DNA of 64,000 nucleotides. Source: Candidatus Kuenenia stuttgartensis. GTDB taxonomy: Bacteria; Planctomycetota; Planctomycetia; Planctomycetales; Planctomycetaceae. Location: the NCBI GenBank assembly GCA_945904015.1, contig CAMDPK010000001.1, forward strand, positions 1-64,000. The letters are read 5' to 3'. A program made the position numbers and the translations under genes. The notes under the pieces were generated by a model. That model ran no database searches, was not told the origin of the DNA, and saw only the letters and a program-made list of their open reading frames with translations. Below are positions 57,286-64,000 of this stretch, in pieces; positions within the stretch are counted from its first letter, which is position 1, and every line of letters begins with the position of its first letter.

Positions 57286-57705
57286 TCACAAAGGCTGATT
57301 GGCGGCAAATTCTGACTGGCGGATGTCGTGTAACCGATCGAAGCGTTGCCGTGCGAGGTCGATCGCCGGTGCCAGATCCGCCAGCTTGATCGGTTTGGTG
57401 AGAAATGCCTGCACACAAGCCGCGTTGGCACACTGGATCATTTCCGGCAAGTGATAGGCCGACACCAAAATCGCCGGCACCAGATACTGCTCACCAATCT
57501 GTTGCGCCGCACTCAGGCCGTCCATTTCCGGCATTCTGAGATCGGTGATGACGAGGTCGGGCAATTGTCGCAGGCACTCGTCCACCAATTCGCGGCCGTT
57601 CGCCGAGCAGGACACGACATCATGTCCGAGGTGCTTCAGCATGCGCTGGTAGTACTCGCGCATGTCGGGTTCGTCGTCGGCCACTGAGATGCGAAGTGCG
57701 GACAT
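57286..57705 (-). CDS. response regulator receiver domain
   Basis: 139 residues, a single CheY-like receiver. The acidic pocket is VADDEPD and the phosphoacceptor Asp55 is in LVITDLRMPEMDG. The Lys of the fold is in LTKPIKL. It has no output domain, so it probably acts by protein contact. The gene follows the globin kinase by 58 bases, which makes it its likely partner. Confidence 0.9.
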   Translation of the reverse strand: MSALRISVADDEPDMREYYQRMLKHLGHDVVSCSANGRELVDECLRQLPDLVITDLRMPEMDGLSAAQQIGEQYLVPAILVSAYHLPEMIQCANAACVQAFLTKPIKLADLAPAIDLARQRFDRLHDIRQSEFAANQPL

Positions 57706-57763
57706 GGCTCATCGTCCCCATTCCACGGCAAGCGACTCACCGCGAAACTTCTTGGCGATGGCT

Positions 57764-58945
57764 TCACGTCTTCTCCGCCATCAACACCACCGTGAAGGTA
57801 CTGCCGTGACCGACTTCGCTGGCGACGTTCAGCGCGCCGCGGTTCTTTTCGAGAATGGCCTGCGAGAGCGCCAATCCCAATCCGATGCCGCGTGCCTTGG
57901 TCGAGCGAAACGGCTCGCGGATGCGAGGCAAATCCTCGGCCGAAATTCCGCAGCCCGTGTCGGTCACAGAGACCTCGATCTGGTCTTGCACGTGCCGTGC
58001 CGACAGCGTCAAACGTCCGCCGCCGAGCATCGACTCGCAGCCGTTGCGGATCAAGTTGCTGAAGACAATGGCCATTTGTTTTTCATCGGCCAGAGCGTGC
58101 GGCAGTTCGGCCGGGATGTCCCAGACCAATTCGACGTGCTCCGGCCACGAGTCGGTCGGCACCGATTTCTGCAAGCATTCGAGAATTGACGTCGGTTGCA
58201 GGTTCGGCGACGGCAGCTTTGCGAACTCGGACAACGCGGAGATGACCGAGTCCGACACGGCGACTTGCCGTTCGATGCGTTGCAGGTGTTCGGCAACTTT
58301 TTCCGGTGCGGCGTTCTTGGCATTCCGCAGGAAGTACACCGAAGTGCGCATCACGTTGAGCGGATTCCGCAACTCGTGAGCGACCCCGCCCGCGACTCGG
58401 CCAATCGCCGCCAGTCGCTCGGCACGCATCAGCCGATCGTTCGAGGCAGTCTCGTAAGCGTCTTGGATGATCGCTAGGTCCAGATCCAACAGCGTGTTGA
58501 TCGACCGCATCGTGGCCGCGAGTCCGTCGATGCCACCGCCGGTTGGCCAATTCAGCCGGAGCACTCGCAACAGACCATTCCGCAGTCTCGACACAGCCGC
58601 TTCGACGTAGATCTGCTTCAGGCCAATCTCGACGTGTCGGTAGCCGACTCGGAAACGCCGCTCGGCATAGGCCAAGTCATACGGACCGGTCAGGAGTTGG
58701 TGCAGCCAGATTTGCAGCGTCCCCTTCAGACGCTGGACCTGCGCGTCGCCGCCGGTGATGACCTTTTGAGTCGCTTCATGCTCGGCGATCTCGCGGTAAA
58801 AGTCGTCCACGAGTTCCGGAAACGATGACTCGACGAGCGGTGCAGCGGCGCGGACCCGCTCCGCGTCGGCCTGCGTCCAGCCGACGTAGCGTTGGATGTC
58901 CTGATACCGCTCAAAGAGCTCATCGACTCGCAGATCGAACGCCAC
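57764..58945 (-). CDS. globin-coupled sensor histidine kinase
   Basis: 393 residues from GTG 58945, with AAGGGG six bases before. ATG starts at 58960 and 59002 are open, but the latter would translate a palindromic element. Residues about 1-155 are a protoglobin sensor (LFERYQDIQRYVGWTQADAE; proximal His about 104 in RVGYRHVEIGLKQIY), binding haem and hence O2, NO or CO. A HisKA domain follows with phosphoacceptor His190 in GVAHELRNPLN. The ATPase domain has N (NLIRNGCESM), G1 (DTGCGIS) and G2 (GIGLGLALS) boxes. A soluble kinase with no membrane helix. Its partner is the receiver at 57286. Confidence 0.88.
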   Translation of the reverse strand: MAFDLRVDELFERYQDIQRYVGWTQADAERVRAAAPLVESSFPELVDDFYREIAEHEATQKVITGGDAQVQRLKGTLQIWLHQLLTGPYDLAYAERRFRVGYRHVEIGLKQIYVEAAVSRLRNGLLRVLRLNWPTGGGIDGLAATMRSINTLLDLDLAIIQDAYETASNDRLMRAERLAAIGRVAGGVAHELRNPLNVMRTSVYFLRNAKNAAPEKVAEHLQRIERQVAVSDSVISALSEFAKLPSPNLQPTSILECLQKSVPTDSWPEHVELVWDIPAELPHALADEKQMAIVFSNLIRNGCESMLGGGRLTLSARHVQDQIEVSVTDTGCGISAEDLPRIREPFRSTKARGIGLGLALSQAILEKNRGALNVASEVGHGSTFTVVLMAEKT

Positions 58946-58972
58946 AGCCGGCCCCTTCATCGGCCAGGAGGA

Positions 58973-59011
58973 TGGGCACTCTTGCCCGTACTGGTCGGGC
59001 AAGAGTGCCCA
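58973..59011. repeat. perfect hairpin element GGGCACTCTTGCCCG
   Basis: 16-base stems (58973-58988, 58996-59011) with a seven-base loop. It lies between csrA and the globin kinase, just upstream of the kinase GTG, and could be a terminator or a CsrA-type or processing site. Confidence 0.85.
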
Positions 59012-59026
59012 ACTTACTTCCCAGAA

Positions 59027-59239
59027 TCAACAGCGAGCACACTTCAGAACTCGCGACTCGGAGCGTGGCTGAAGCGACCCCGACGGAACCTTGGTCAGAA
59101 TCTCTTCGCGCAACACTGGAACTTCGGTCGGAGCCACAATTCCCAATCGGACTTGGTTCCCTTTGATAGCGATCACTCGCACAACGATATTCTCGGCGAT
59201 GCGAATTTCCTGATTCAGTTTTCGTGTTAACACCAACAT
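59027..59239 (-). CDS. csrA: carbon storage regulator CsrA
   Basis: 70 residues from ATG 59239, with AAGGAG seven bases before; the frame remains open 121 codons upstream, but that part is not CsrA. The sequence MLVLTRKLNQEIRI ... VRVIAIKGNQVRLGI is the CsrA signature, an RNA-binding dimer that binds GGA-containing hairpins in mRNA leaders. In this operon it precedes a sensor kinase. The C-terminal extension is short and normal. Confidence 0.93.
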   Translation of the reverse strand: MLVLTRKLNQEIRIAENIVVRVIAIKGNQVRLGIVAPTEVPVLREEILTKVPSGSLQPRSESRVLKCARC

Positions 59240-59759
59240 AGCCGTGCTCCTTCCTGGCGGCGAATCGGCGAAGGCACCGGCTTCTTCCTTGAAAGCCTCG
59301 CACCTTCCAGGGCGGGGAACCGAACCGCTTGTGGCCTGGCAGTATTTGCCGGTCGCGAAGAATGTGCCGAACCTGAAAACTCTGTGAAAAATCTCGCTTC
59401 GATGTCCGATGAGGACCGTTTTTCGAGCCGTTTCGGTTGCCACAGCCGTTTCTGCCGTGGACTTCGTGCGATCGCGGGGCTGGTCGGCCACCAAAGCCTC
59501 TGTGCCAATCACGCTCGGTGCGCGCGGCCATGCACAGGTCTCGCTCAACTTTCGGCGAGGTGCTGGCACGTTCTTCGCAATCTCAAAATCGCCCTCCTGC
59601 AAACTGCCAAATCCGGCCGGCCTGTCTTTCTCCGACTCTCATCCGCATTCGTCGACTTGAGATTCCCACCCAGTTCTCCTCCCGCCTCGCGAGTTGTCGT
59701 CACATCGTTGAGTGTTCAACATGCTCGCCCGATGGCTCGTCCCACGAGATAGTCCTGCC
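59240..59759. other. 520-base divergent intergenic region
   Basis: It separates csrA from the receiver gene and should hold both promoters. No second gene or repeat was recognised. Confidence 0.5.
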
Positions 59760-60515
59760 ATGAACAATACCCCCGCGACGCCTCACCGGCCGACTCGATT
59801 ATTGGTCGTGGATGACGACATCGACACGTGCGCCAATCTGGCGGACATCCTGTCCGACGTCGGCTACGAGGTGCGGACGGCTCTCGATGCCGCGTCCGCG
59901 CTGCGCGCGCTCGACGAGCAGGCCTTCGACATCGTGCTGCTCGATTTGAAGATGCCCGGCATGGACGGTCTGCAACTTTACCGCGAGTTGAAACACCGCT
60001 CGGCGTCCACGGTCGCGATCTTGATCACCGGCTTCGCGGACGCAGAGACGCGCCAGCAAGCGGAACAACTTGGCGTGTGGCGCATCCTGCCCAAACCGGT
60101 CGATGTCCCGGCTCTCTTGCCTCTGATTTCCGAAGCGGCGGAGCAACCGCTGCTCCTAATCGTCGATGACGATCCCGATTTCTGTGCCAGTTTGCACGAC
60201 GTACTACGCGAACAATCCTTCCGCGTCAGCATCGCCGGCTCGGCCCAGGAGGCGGCAGAGCAAATGGCCCGCCAAGAGTTTCCGATCATGCTCGTCGATT
60301 GGCGGCTCCCGGACGCCGACGGCCTGACACTTTTGAAACAAATCCACGAACAACAACCACTGGTGAGAACCGTGCTGTTGTCGGGACATCGCGAAGAACT
60401 GAAACAACGTCTGGAGCAAAACTCACTTCACGGCGTGGATGTCTTTTTCTACAAGCCGCTCGAAATGGACACCTTTCTTGGTACGCTCCAACGCTGGGCG
60501 TCCCCGCAAAAGTAA
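59760..60515 (+). CDS. tandem-receiver response regulator
   Basis: 251 residues from ATG 59760; a start 48 bases upstream is possible, but neither has a strong ribosome-binding site. Two CheY-like receivers in tandem: the first has VVDDDIDTC and phospho-Asp62 in LLDLKMPGMDG, the second has LIVDDDPDFC and Asp179 in LVDWRLPDADG. No output domain follows. It probably acts as a phosphorelay element with the hybrid at 60628. The stop TAA (60513-60515) is inside the element that follows. Confidence 0.88.
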   Translation: MNNTPATPHRPTRLLVVDDDIDTCANLADILSDVGYEVRTALDAASALRALDEQAFDIVLLDLKMPGMDGLQLYRELKHRSASTVAILITGFADAETRQQAEQLGVWRILPKPVDVPALLPLISEAAEQPLLLIVDDDPDFCASLHDVLREQSFRVSIAGSAQEAAEQMARQEFPIMLVDWRLPDADGLTLLKQIHEQQPLVRTVLLSGHREELKQRLEQNSLHGVDVFFYKPLEMDTFLGTLQRWASPQK

Positions 60516-60587
60516 CCCGAAGCGTGAGCGAGGACGTCGGAACATCCAGCGTGAAATTCGCCCTCGCTCACGCTTCGGGTTACTTTT
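60508..60587. repeat. palindromic element, GAAGCGTGAGCGAGG type, with the RR stop inside
   Basis: 26-base arms (60508-60533, 60562-60587), perfectly inverted, around a 28-base spacer. The TAA stop of the receiver gene (60513-60515) and the final Lys codon are in the left arm, so the pairing AAAAGTAA/TTACTTTT includes coding bases. Related to 51147-51226. Confidence 0.9.
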
Positions 60588-60627
60588 GAAACCGTTTCGA
60601 GACAACCCATCACCACGGATTTGTTCC

Positions 60628-61749
60628 ATGCCTCAACACTCGGTCGAGATTCCCGATCGCGACATCTTGGGGCCGTTGTCGCTGCTGGTCGTGGAAGACG
60701 ATCCGGACACACGCAGCAACTTGACCGACATCCTCGAAATGGACGGCTACCGCGTGCAGGCCGCCGAGACCTTCGGCCAAGCGTTGCGTGAGGCGAGGTG
60801 GGACGAGTACTTCGCGATCGTGCTCGACCGCAAACTGCCGGACGGAAACTCCGAAAATTTCCTGCCGCAACTGCGACAGCTCGCGCCGCAGGCCTCCATC
60901 GTGATCGTCACCGGCTACGAAGATTTGACCGGAGCGATCGCTGCGCTGCGCAACGGAGCCTCCGACTATCTCATCAAGCCAGTCGATGCCGACACGCTGC
61001 GCTCTCGGCTGCGGCAACTGGCCGAAAAGCGACAAGCCGAACTGGCGTTGAAGGCCGCGAACGCTCGCATGTTGCAAGCCGAACGGCTCGCCGCCATCGG
61101 CGAAATGATGACCGGGCTGGTCCACGAAAGCCGTAACGCGCTGCAACGCAGCGAAGCCTGCTTGGAAATGCTCGGCCTCAACCTGCAAGGGCAAGCCGAT
61201 TCGCTGGATTTGGTGGCGCGCGTCCAGAAGGCTCAGAAGAAACTGCACGAACTGTTCGAGGAGGTCCGCAACTACGCCGCCCCGATCAAGCTGCAACGCG
61301 CCGATCACGATCTCCGCGACGTGCTCGAAGAAACGTGGGAAAACCTGATCTGGTCGCGCCAAGGTCGCAACGTCGCGTTCCTGCTTCCCAAGTCGGACAC
61401 GTCGCCGCGCTGCTCGGTCGATGCCAGCCGCCTCGAACAGGTCTTTCGCAACATCTTCGAAAACTCACTCGGTGCCTGTACCGATCCCGTCCAAATCGAA
61501 GTCCGTTGGAAACCGACCAAGCTCGACGGCCGTTCGGCCTGGCAGATGTCCATCGCCGACAACGGCCCCGGCATGTCTCCCGAACAACGTCAAAAGATTT
61601 TCGAGCCGTTCTTCACGACGAAACCGACCGGCACCGGCCTCGGCATGGCGATTAGCAAGCGCATCATCGACGAACACGACGGCCTGATCGCCGTGAGCGA
61701 GTCTCGCTCCGAAGGGACGGAAATCGTCATCACGCTGCCGGCAACGTAG
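60628..61749 (+). CDS. receiver-histidine kinase hybrid
   Basis: 373 residues from ATG 60628; the longer frame would overlap the previous gene and the element. Residues 15-130 are a receiver (LLVVEDDPDTR, Asp67 in IVLDRKLPDG, LIKPVD). A short coiled coil leads to HisKA with His165 in GLVHESRNAL. The HATPase boxes are NIFENSLGAC, ADNGPGMS and GTGLGMAISKRI. The order receiver-kinase is typical of hybrid enzymes that are fed by another regulator. It follows the tandem-receiver gene on the same strand. The stop TAG (61747-61749) is part of the element that follows. Confidence 0.9.
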   Translation: MPQHSVEIPDRDILGPLSLLVVEDDPDTRSNLTDILEMDGYRVQAAETFGQALREARWDEYFAIVLDRKLPDGNSENFLPQLRQLAPQASIVIVTGYEDLTGAIAALRNGASDYLIKPVDADTLRSRLRQLAEKRQAELALKAANARMLQAERLAAIGEMMTGLVHESRNALQRSEACLEMLGLNLQGQADSLDLVARVQKAQKKLHELFEEVRNYAAPIKLQRADHDLRDVLEETWENLIWSRQGRNVAFLLPKSDTSPRCSVDASRLEQVFRNIFENSLGACTDPVQIEVRWKPTKLDGRSAWQMSIADNGPGMSPEQRQKIFEPFFTTKPTGTGLGMAISKRIIDEHDGLIAVSESRSEGTEIVITLPAT

Positions 61750-61836
61750 CCGTCTCGCTCCGCGAGACGAGCCGAATTGCCAAATCGCGCCCATGAAGCG
61801 CTCGGCTCGTCACGCGGAGCGATGACGGCTACGTTG
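61742..61836. repeat. palindromic element, CGTAGCCGTCTCGC type, with kinase stop inside
   Basis: Arms of about 34 bases (61742-61775, 61802-61836) are inverted with one indel and a few mismatches; the core is GTAGCCGTCTCGCTCCGCG. The TAG stop of the hybrid kinase (61747-61749) is within the left arm. Confidence 0.85.
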
Positions 61837-61897
61837 GCGGAACGCCTTTTGCCATTCACTCTGCGAAACATCGTCCCGCCATTGAAAGCCGACCGTC

Positions 61898-63184
61898 ATG
61901 TTCCGTTTCGCACTATTTTTCGCGATCGCCGTGGTTCCTTTGTCCGCTTCCGCACAGTTCGACATCGAACGCGAACCGGTCAACTATCTCAAGTCGCCGT
62001 TGGCTGACCCGATCAGCCAGTTGCAGAAGCGACTCAATACCGATGAAGTCCAACTGACGTTCGACGACAAGAGTGGCTACCTCGCGTCGGTGCTCAAAAC
62101 GCTCAACGTTTCCGAGACCTCGCAGATGCTGGTCTTCTCGAAAACGAGTTTCCAGCGCAACCGCATCAACCCGCGTACGCCACGAGCGATCTATTTCAAC
62201 GACGACGTTTACATCGGCTGGTGCGTGAACGGCGATGTCGTCGAAGTCTCCGCCGTCGATCCGCAGCTCGGCGGCGTGTTCTATTCGCTGGACCAAGAAG
62301 AGGTGGACCGCCCGAAGTTCGCGCGGCACACCGACACTTGCACGCTGTGTCACGCCTCGTCGGTCACGCAGGGAGTTCCCGGCCACTTGGTTCGATCCGT
62401 GTTTCCCGATTCCAGCGGCAATCCGATCCTCAGCACCACGACGTATCGGACGACCTCGCAAAGCCCGCTCAAACAGCGTTGGGGCGGCTGGTACGTCAGC
62501 GGCACTCACGGCCAGCAGCGGCACATGGGCAACATGATCGCCAAGAGTTCGCGCGAGCCGGAAGCCTTCGACCCCGACGCCGGAGCGAACGTGACCGACC
62601 TCTCGAAGCTCATCAACGTCGAGCCGTACCTCACGCCGCACAGCGACATCGCCGCGTTTCTCGTCTTCGAGCATCAGGCTCCCGCGCACAACGCGCTGAC
62701 GCTGGCCAACTACCAAGCCAAGCTCGCGCTCCGCGACGAGGAGATTCTGCGGAAAATGGACACAGATCCGAATCTGCCACGCACCGAGAGCATTCAACGG
62801 CGACTCGATCATTCTGCCGACCTCGTCCTGAAACACTTCCTCTTCGTCGAAGAAGCTGCGCTGACCGACCAAGTACAAGGAACGTCCGGATTTGCCGAAC
62901 AATTCGCCGCTCGTGGACCGCGCGACAAGCGTGGCCGCTCGTTGCGCGAATTCAACCTGCGAACGCGCATCTTTGAGTATCCATGCAGTTATCTGATCTA
63001 CTCCGCAGCCTTTGACGGACTGCCTCCGGAGTTGAAGGAGATCGTGTATCGCAAACTGCATGACGTGCTCACGGGCATCGACCAATCGTCAACGTACCAG
63101 CACTTGTCGAACGAGGACCGCCAAGCGATCCTCGGAATCCTGCTCGACACGAAGCCGGATTTGCCACAGTCGTGGTCACGTTGA
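61898..63184 (+). CDS. exported protein with one c-type haem motif
   Basis: 428 residues. The signal peptide is MFRFALFFAIAVVPLSASA. One haem site is CTLCH (about residues 149-153) in a family phrase HTDTCTLCHASS. I do not recognise a named family; the sequence NYLKSPLADPISQLQKRLNTDEVQL looks like planctomycete proteins annotated only as hypothetical. The rest is mixed helical, with no further Cys pair. It is only six bases upstream of the P-type ATPase gene, so the two are probably co-transcribed. Confidence 0.75.
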   Translation: MFRFALFFAIAVVPLSASAQFDIEREPVNYLKSPLADPISQLQKRLNTDEVQLTFDDKSGYLASVLKTLNVSETSQMLVFSKTSFQRNRINPRTPRAIYFNDDVYIGWCVNGDVVEVSAVDPQLGGVFYSLDQEEVDRPKFARHTDTCTLCHASSVTQGVPGHLVRSVFPDSSGNPILSTTTYRTTSQSPLKQRWGGWYVSGTHGQQRHMGNMIAKSSREPEAFDPDAGANVTDLSKLINVEPYLTPHSDIAAFLVFEHQAPAHNALTLANYQAKLALRDEEILRKMDTDPNLPRTESIQRRLDHSADLVLKHFLFVEEAALTDQVQGTSGFAEQFAARGPRDKRGRSLREFNLRTRIFEYPCSYLIYSAAFDGLPPELKEIVYRKLHDVLTGIDQSSTYQHLSNEDRQAILGILLDTKPDLPQSWSR

Positions 63185-63190
63185 GGCGTC

Positions 63191-64000
63191 ATGACCGACC
63201 GTTCCACCGCATCGACCGCAACACCACAGCCGGGCGATGAGCACCGATTCGACAAGTGGATTGCGCTCCTGGCTCTGATCGCCATTGCCGCTCATTTGGT
63301 CGTGAGATTCGGCGGCCTTGGGGCGGGCTTGTTCGGGCCGCTCGCAATCCAAGAATGGCCGCTGGTCGTCGCGCTGGCGTGTGGTGGTCTGCCCTTGGTG
63401 GCCGAACTCTCTTGGAAGCTGGTGCATCGCGAGTTCGGCTCCGACCTGCTGGCCGGTATCTCGATCGTCACGTCGATCGTCTTGGGAGAGTATCTCGCGG
63501 GAACGCTCGTCGTGCTGATGCTCTCTGGCGGCGAGGCACTCGAAGCCTATGCCATGCGGAGCGCGTCGTCGGTCCTCGCAGCGTTGGCCCGGCGCATGCC
63601 GACACAGGCTCATCGCAAATCGAACGAGACGATTCACGACATCCCGGTCGATCAAGTCGCCGTCGGCGACACGCTGCTGATTTTTCCGCACGAAGTCTGT
63701 CCGGTGGACGGCACGGTGCTCGATGGACACGGCACGATGGACGAGTCGTTCCTGACCGGCGAACCGTATTTGATGCCGAAGCTGTCTGGCTCAGCGGTGA
63801 TCTCCGGAGCGTTGAATGGCGAAGCGGCGTTGACGATTCGAGCGGACAAGCTCGCGGTCGATTCGCGGTACGCTCAAATCATGCACGTCATGCGAGCGGC
63901 CGAAGAACGCCGGCCACACCTGCGTCGATTGGGCGATCAGCTCGGAGCGTTCTACACACCACTCGCGGTCGGACTCGCCTTGCTGGCGTGGGGATTGAGC
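63191..64000 (+). CDS. P1B-type heavy-metal ATPase, 3' end outside window
   Basis: About 270 residues are visible and the frame runs off the right edge. Membrane segments occur at [34 protein letters not shown] and [26 protein letters not shown]. The actuator domain shows [24 protein letters not shown] and the TGE loop DESFLTGEP. No N-terminal metal-binding domain is seen, which fits P1B ATPases of the Zn/Co/Cd or Cu classes; the metal is not determinable here. The gene is six bases after the haem protein gene. Confidence 0.9.
   Translation, partial: MTDRSTASTATPQPGDEHRFDKWIALLALIAIAAHLVVRFGGLGAGLFGPLAIQEWPLVVALACGGLPLVAELSWKLVHREFGSDLLAGISIVTSIVLGEYLAGTLVVLMLSGGEALEAYAMRSASSVLAALARRMPTQAHRKSNETIHDIPVDQVAVGDTLLIFPHEVCPVDGTVLDGHGTMDESFLTGEPYLMPKLSGSAVISGALNGEAALTIRADKLAVDSRYAQIMHVMRAAEERRPHLRRLGDQLGAFYTPLAVGLALLAWGLS

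Noticed and set aside
58946-59002. Longer globin kinase N-terminus from ATG 59002
   Set aside because: The added residues come from the hairpin at 58973, and AAGGGG before GTG 58945 supports the later start.
59240-59602. 121-codon upstream extension of csrA
   Set aside because: CsrA begins with MLVLTRK, and AAGGAG stands right before that ATG; the extension has no domain.

Overview
The window looks like a chromosomal piece of a planctomycete (Planctomycetota). It is GC-rich and carries several signatures of the phylum: four large c-type cytochrome proteins of the PSCyt1/DUF1549/DUF1553 type, three of them directly followed by a DUF1501 Tat-exported protein; BBP7-like outer-membrane barrels; giant surface proteins with the N-terminal LEDR/LESR-type motif and RTX repeats; and a cytochrome b fused to c-type haem domains. 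No rRNA, tRNA, CRISPR array, transposase or phage gene was seen.

Layout. 1-4325 (minus): a PSCyt1 cytochrome cut by the left edge, then dus and nadD, which overlap by ATGA. 4410-8805 (plus): PSCyt1/DUF1501 pair, followed by an exported protein of unknown function. 10675-12189 (minus): a lone DUF1501 gene, divergent from an SRPBCC-SDR fusion (12381-13766). 13777-18455 (minus): second PSCyt1/DUF1501 pair, divergent from queG. 19916-22778 (plus): two paralogous outer-membrane barrels. 23353-27629 (plus): sialidase-like/RTX surface protein with a one-base frameshift near its 3' end. 28010-32170 (minus): repeat-rich LEDR surface protein. 32493-36660 (minus): comF, an SMP-30 protein, a DHODH-like flavoprotein, a Fur regulator and FlgM. 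37288-39375 (plus): TolC-like lipoprotein. 39507-44187 (minus): third PSCyt1/DUF1501 pair. 44314-48220 (minus): SDR, MscS channel, citrate synthase. 48445-50229 (plus): ABC-F ATPase. 50356-52672: two universal stress proteins and a membrane protein with a Cys cluster. 52971-56130 (plus): Rieske protein, cytochrome b-c fusion and a cytochrome c'-like protein. 56242-59239 (minus): csrA, globin-coupled histidine kinase, response regulator, potassium channel. 59760-61749 (plus): a tandem receiver protein and a receiver-kinase hybrid. 61898-64000: a one-haem exported protein and the start of a P1B-type ATPase.

The genes suggest export of cytochrome/DUF1501 pairs, an alternative bc-type respiratory module beside a haem-based sensing cluster, and a large investment in surface proteins. 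Housekeeping functions (NAD synthesis, tRNA modification, the TCA entry step) are scattered between them.

The strongest unexplained signal is a dense set of inverted-repeat elements, more than twenty in 64 kb. Most are 40-145 bp long and made of two near-identical arms in opposite orientation around a variable spacer; many arms can fold into hairpins themselves. They fall into several sequence families. They lie between genes, but also inside genes in frame (PSCyt1 genes, queG), and at several 3' ends the stop codon lies within or at the edge of the element. Separate low-complexity tandem or inverted repeats sit in the PSCyt1 linkers. This resembles, in arrangement though not in sequence, the palindromic elements known to invade Rickettsia genes.
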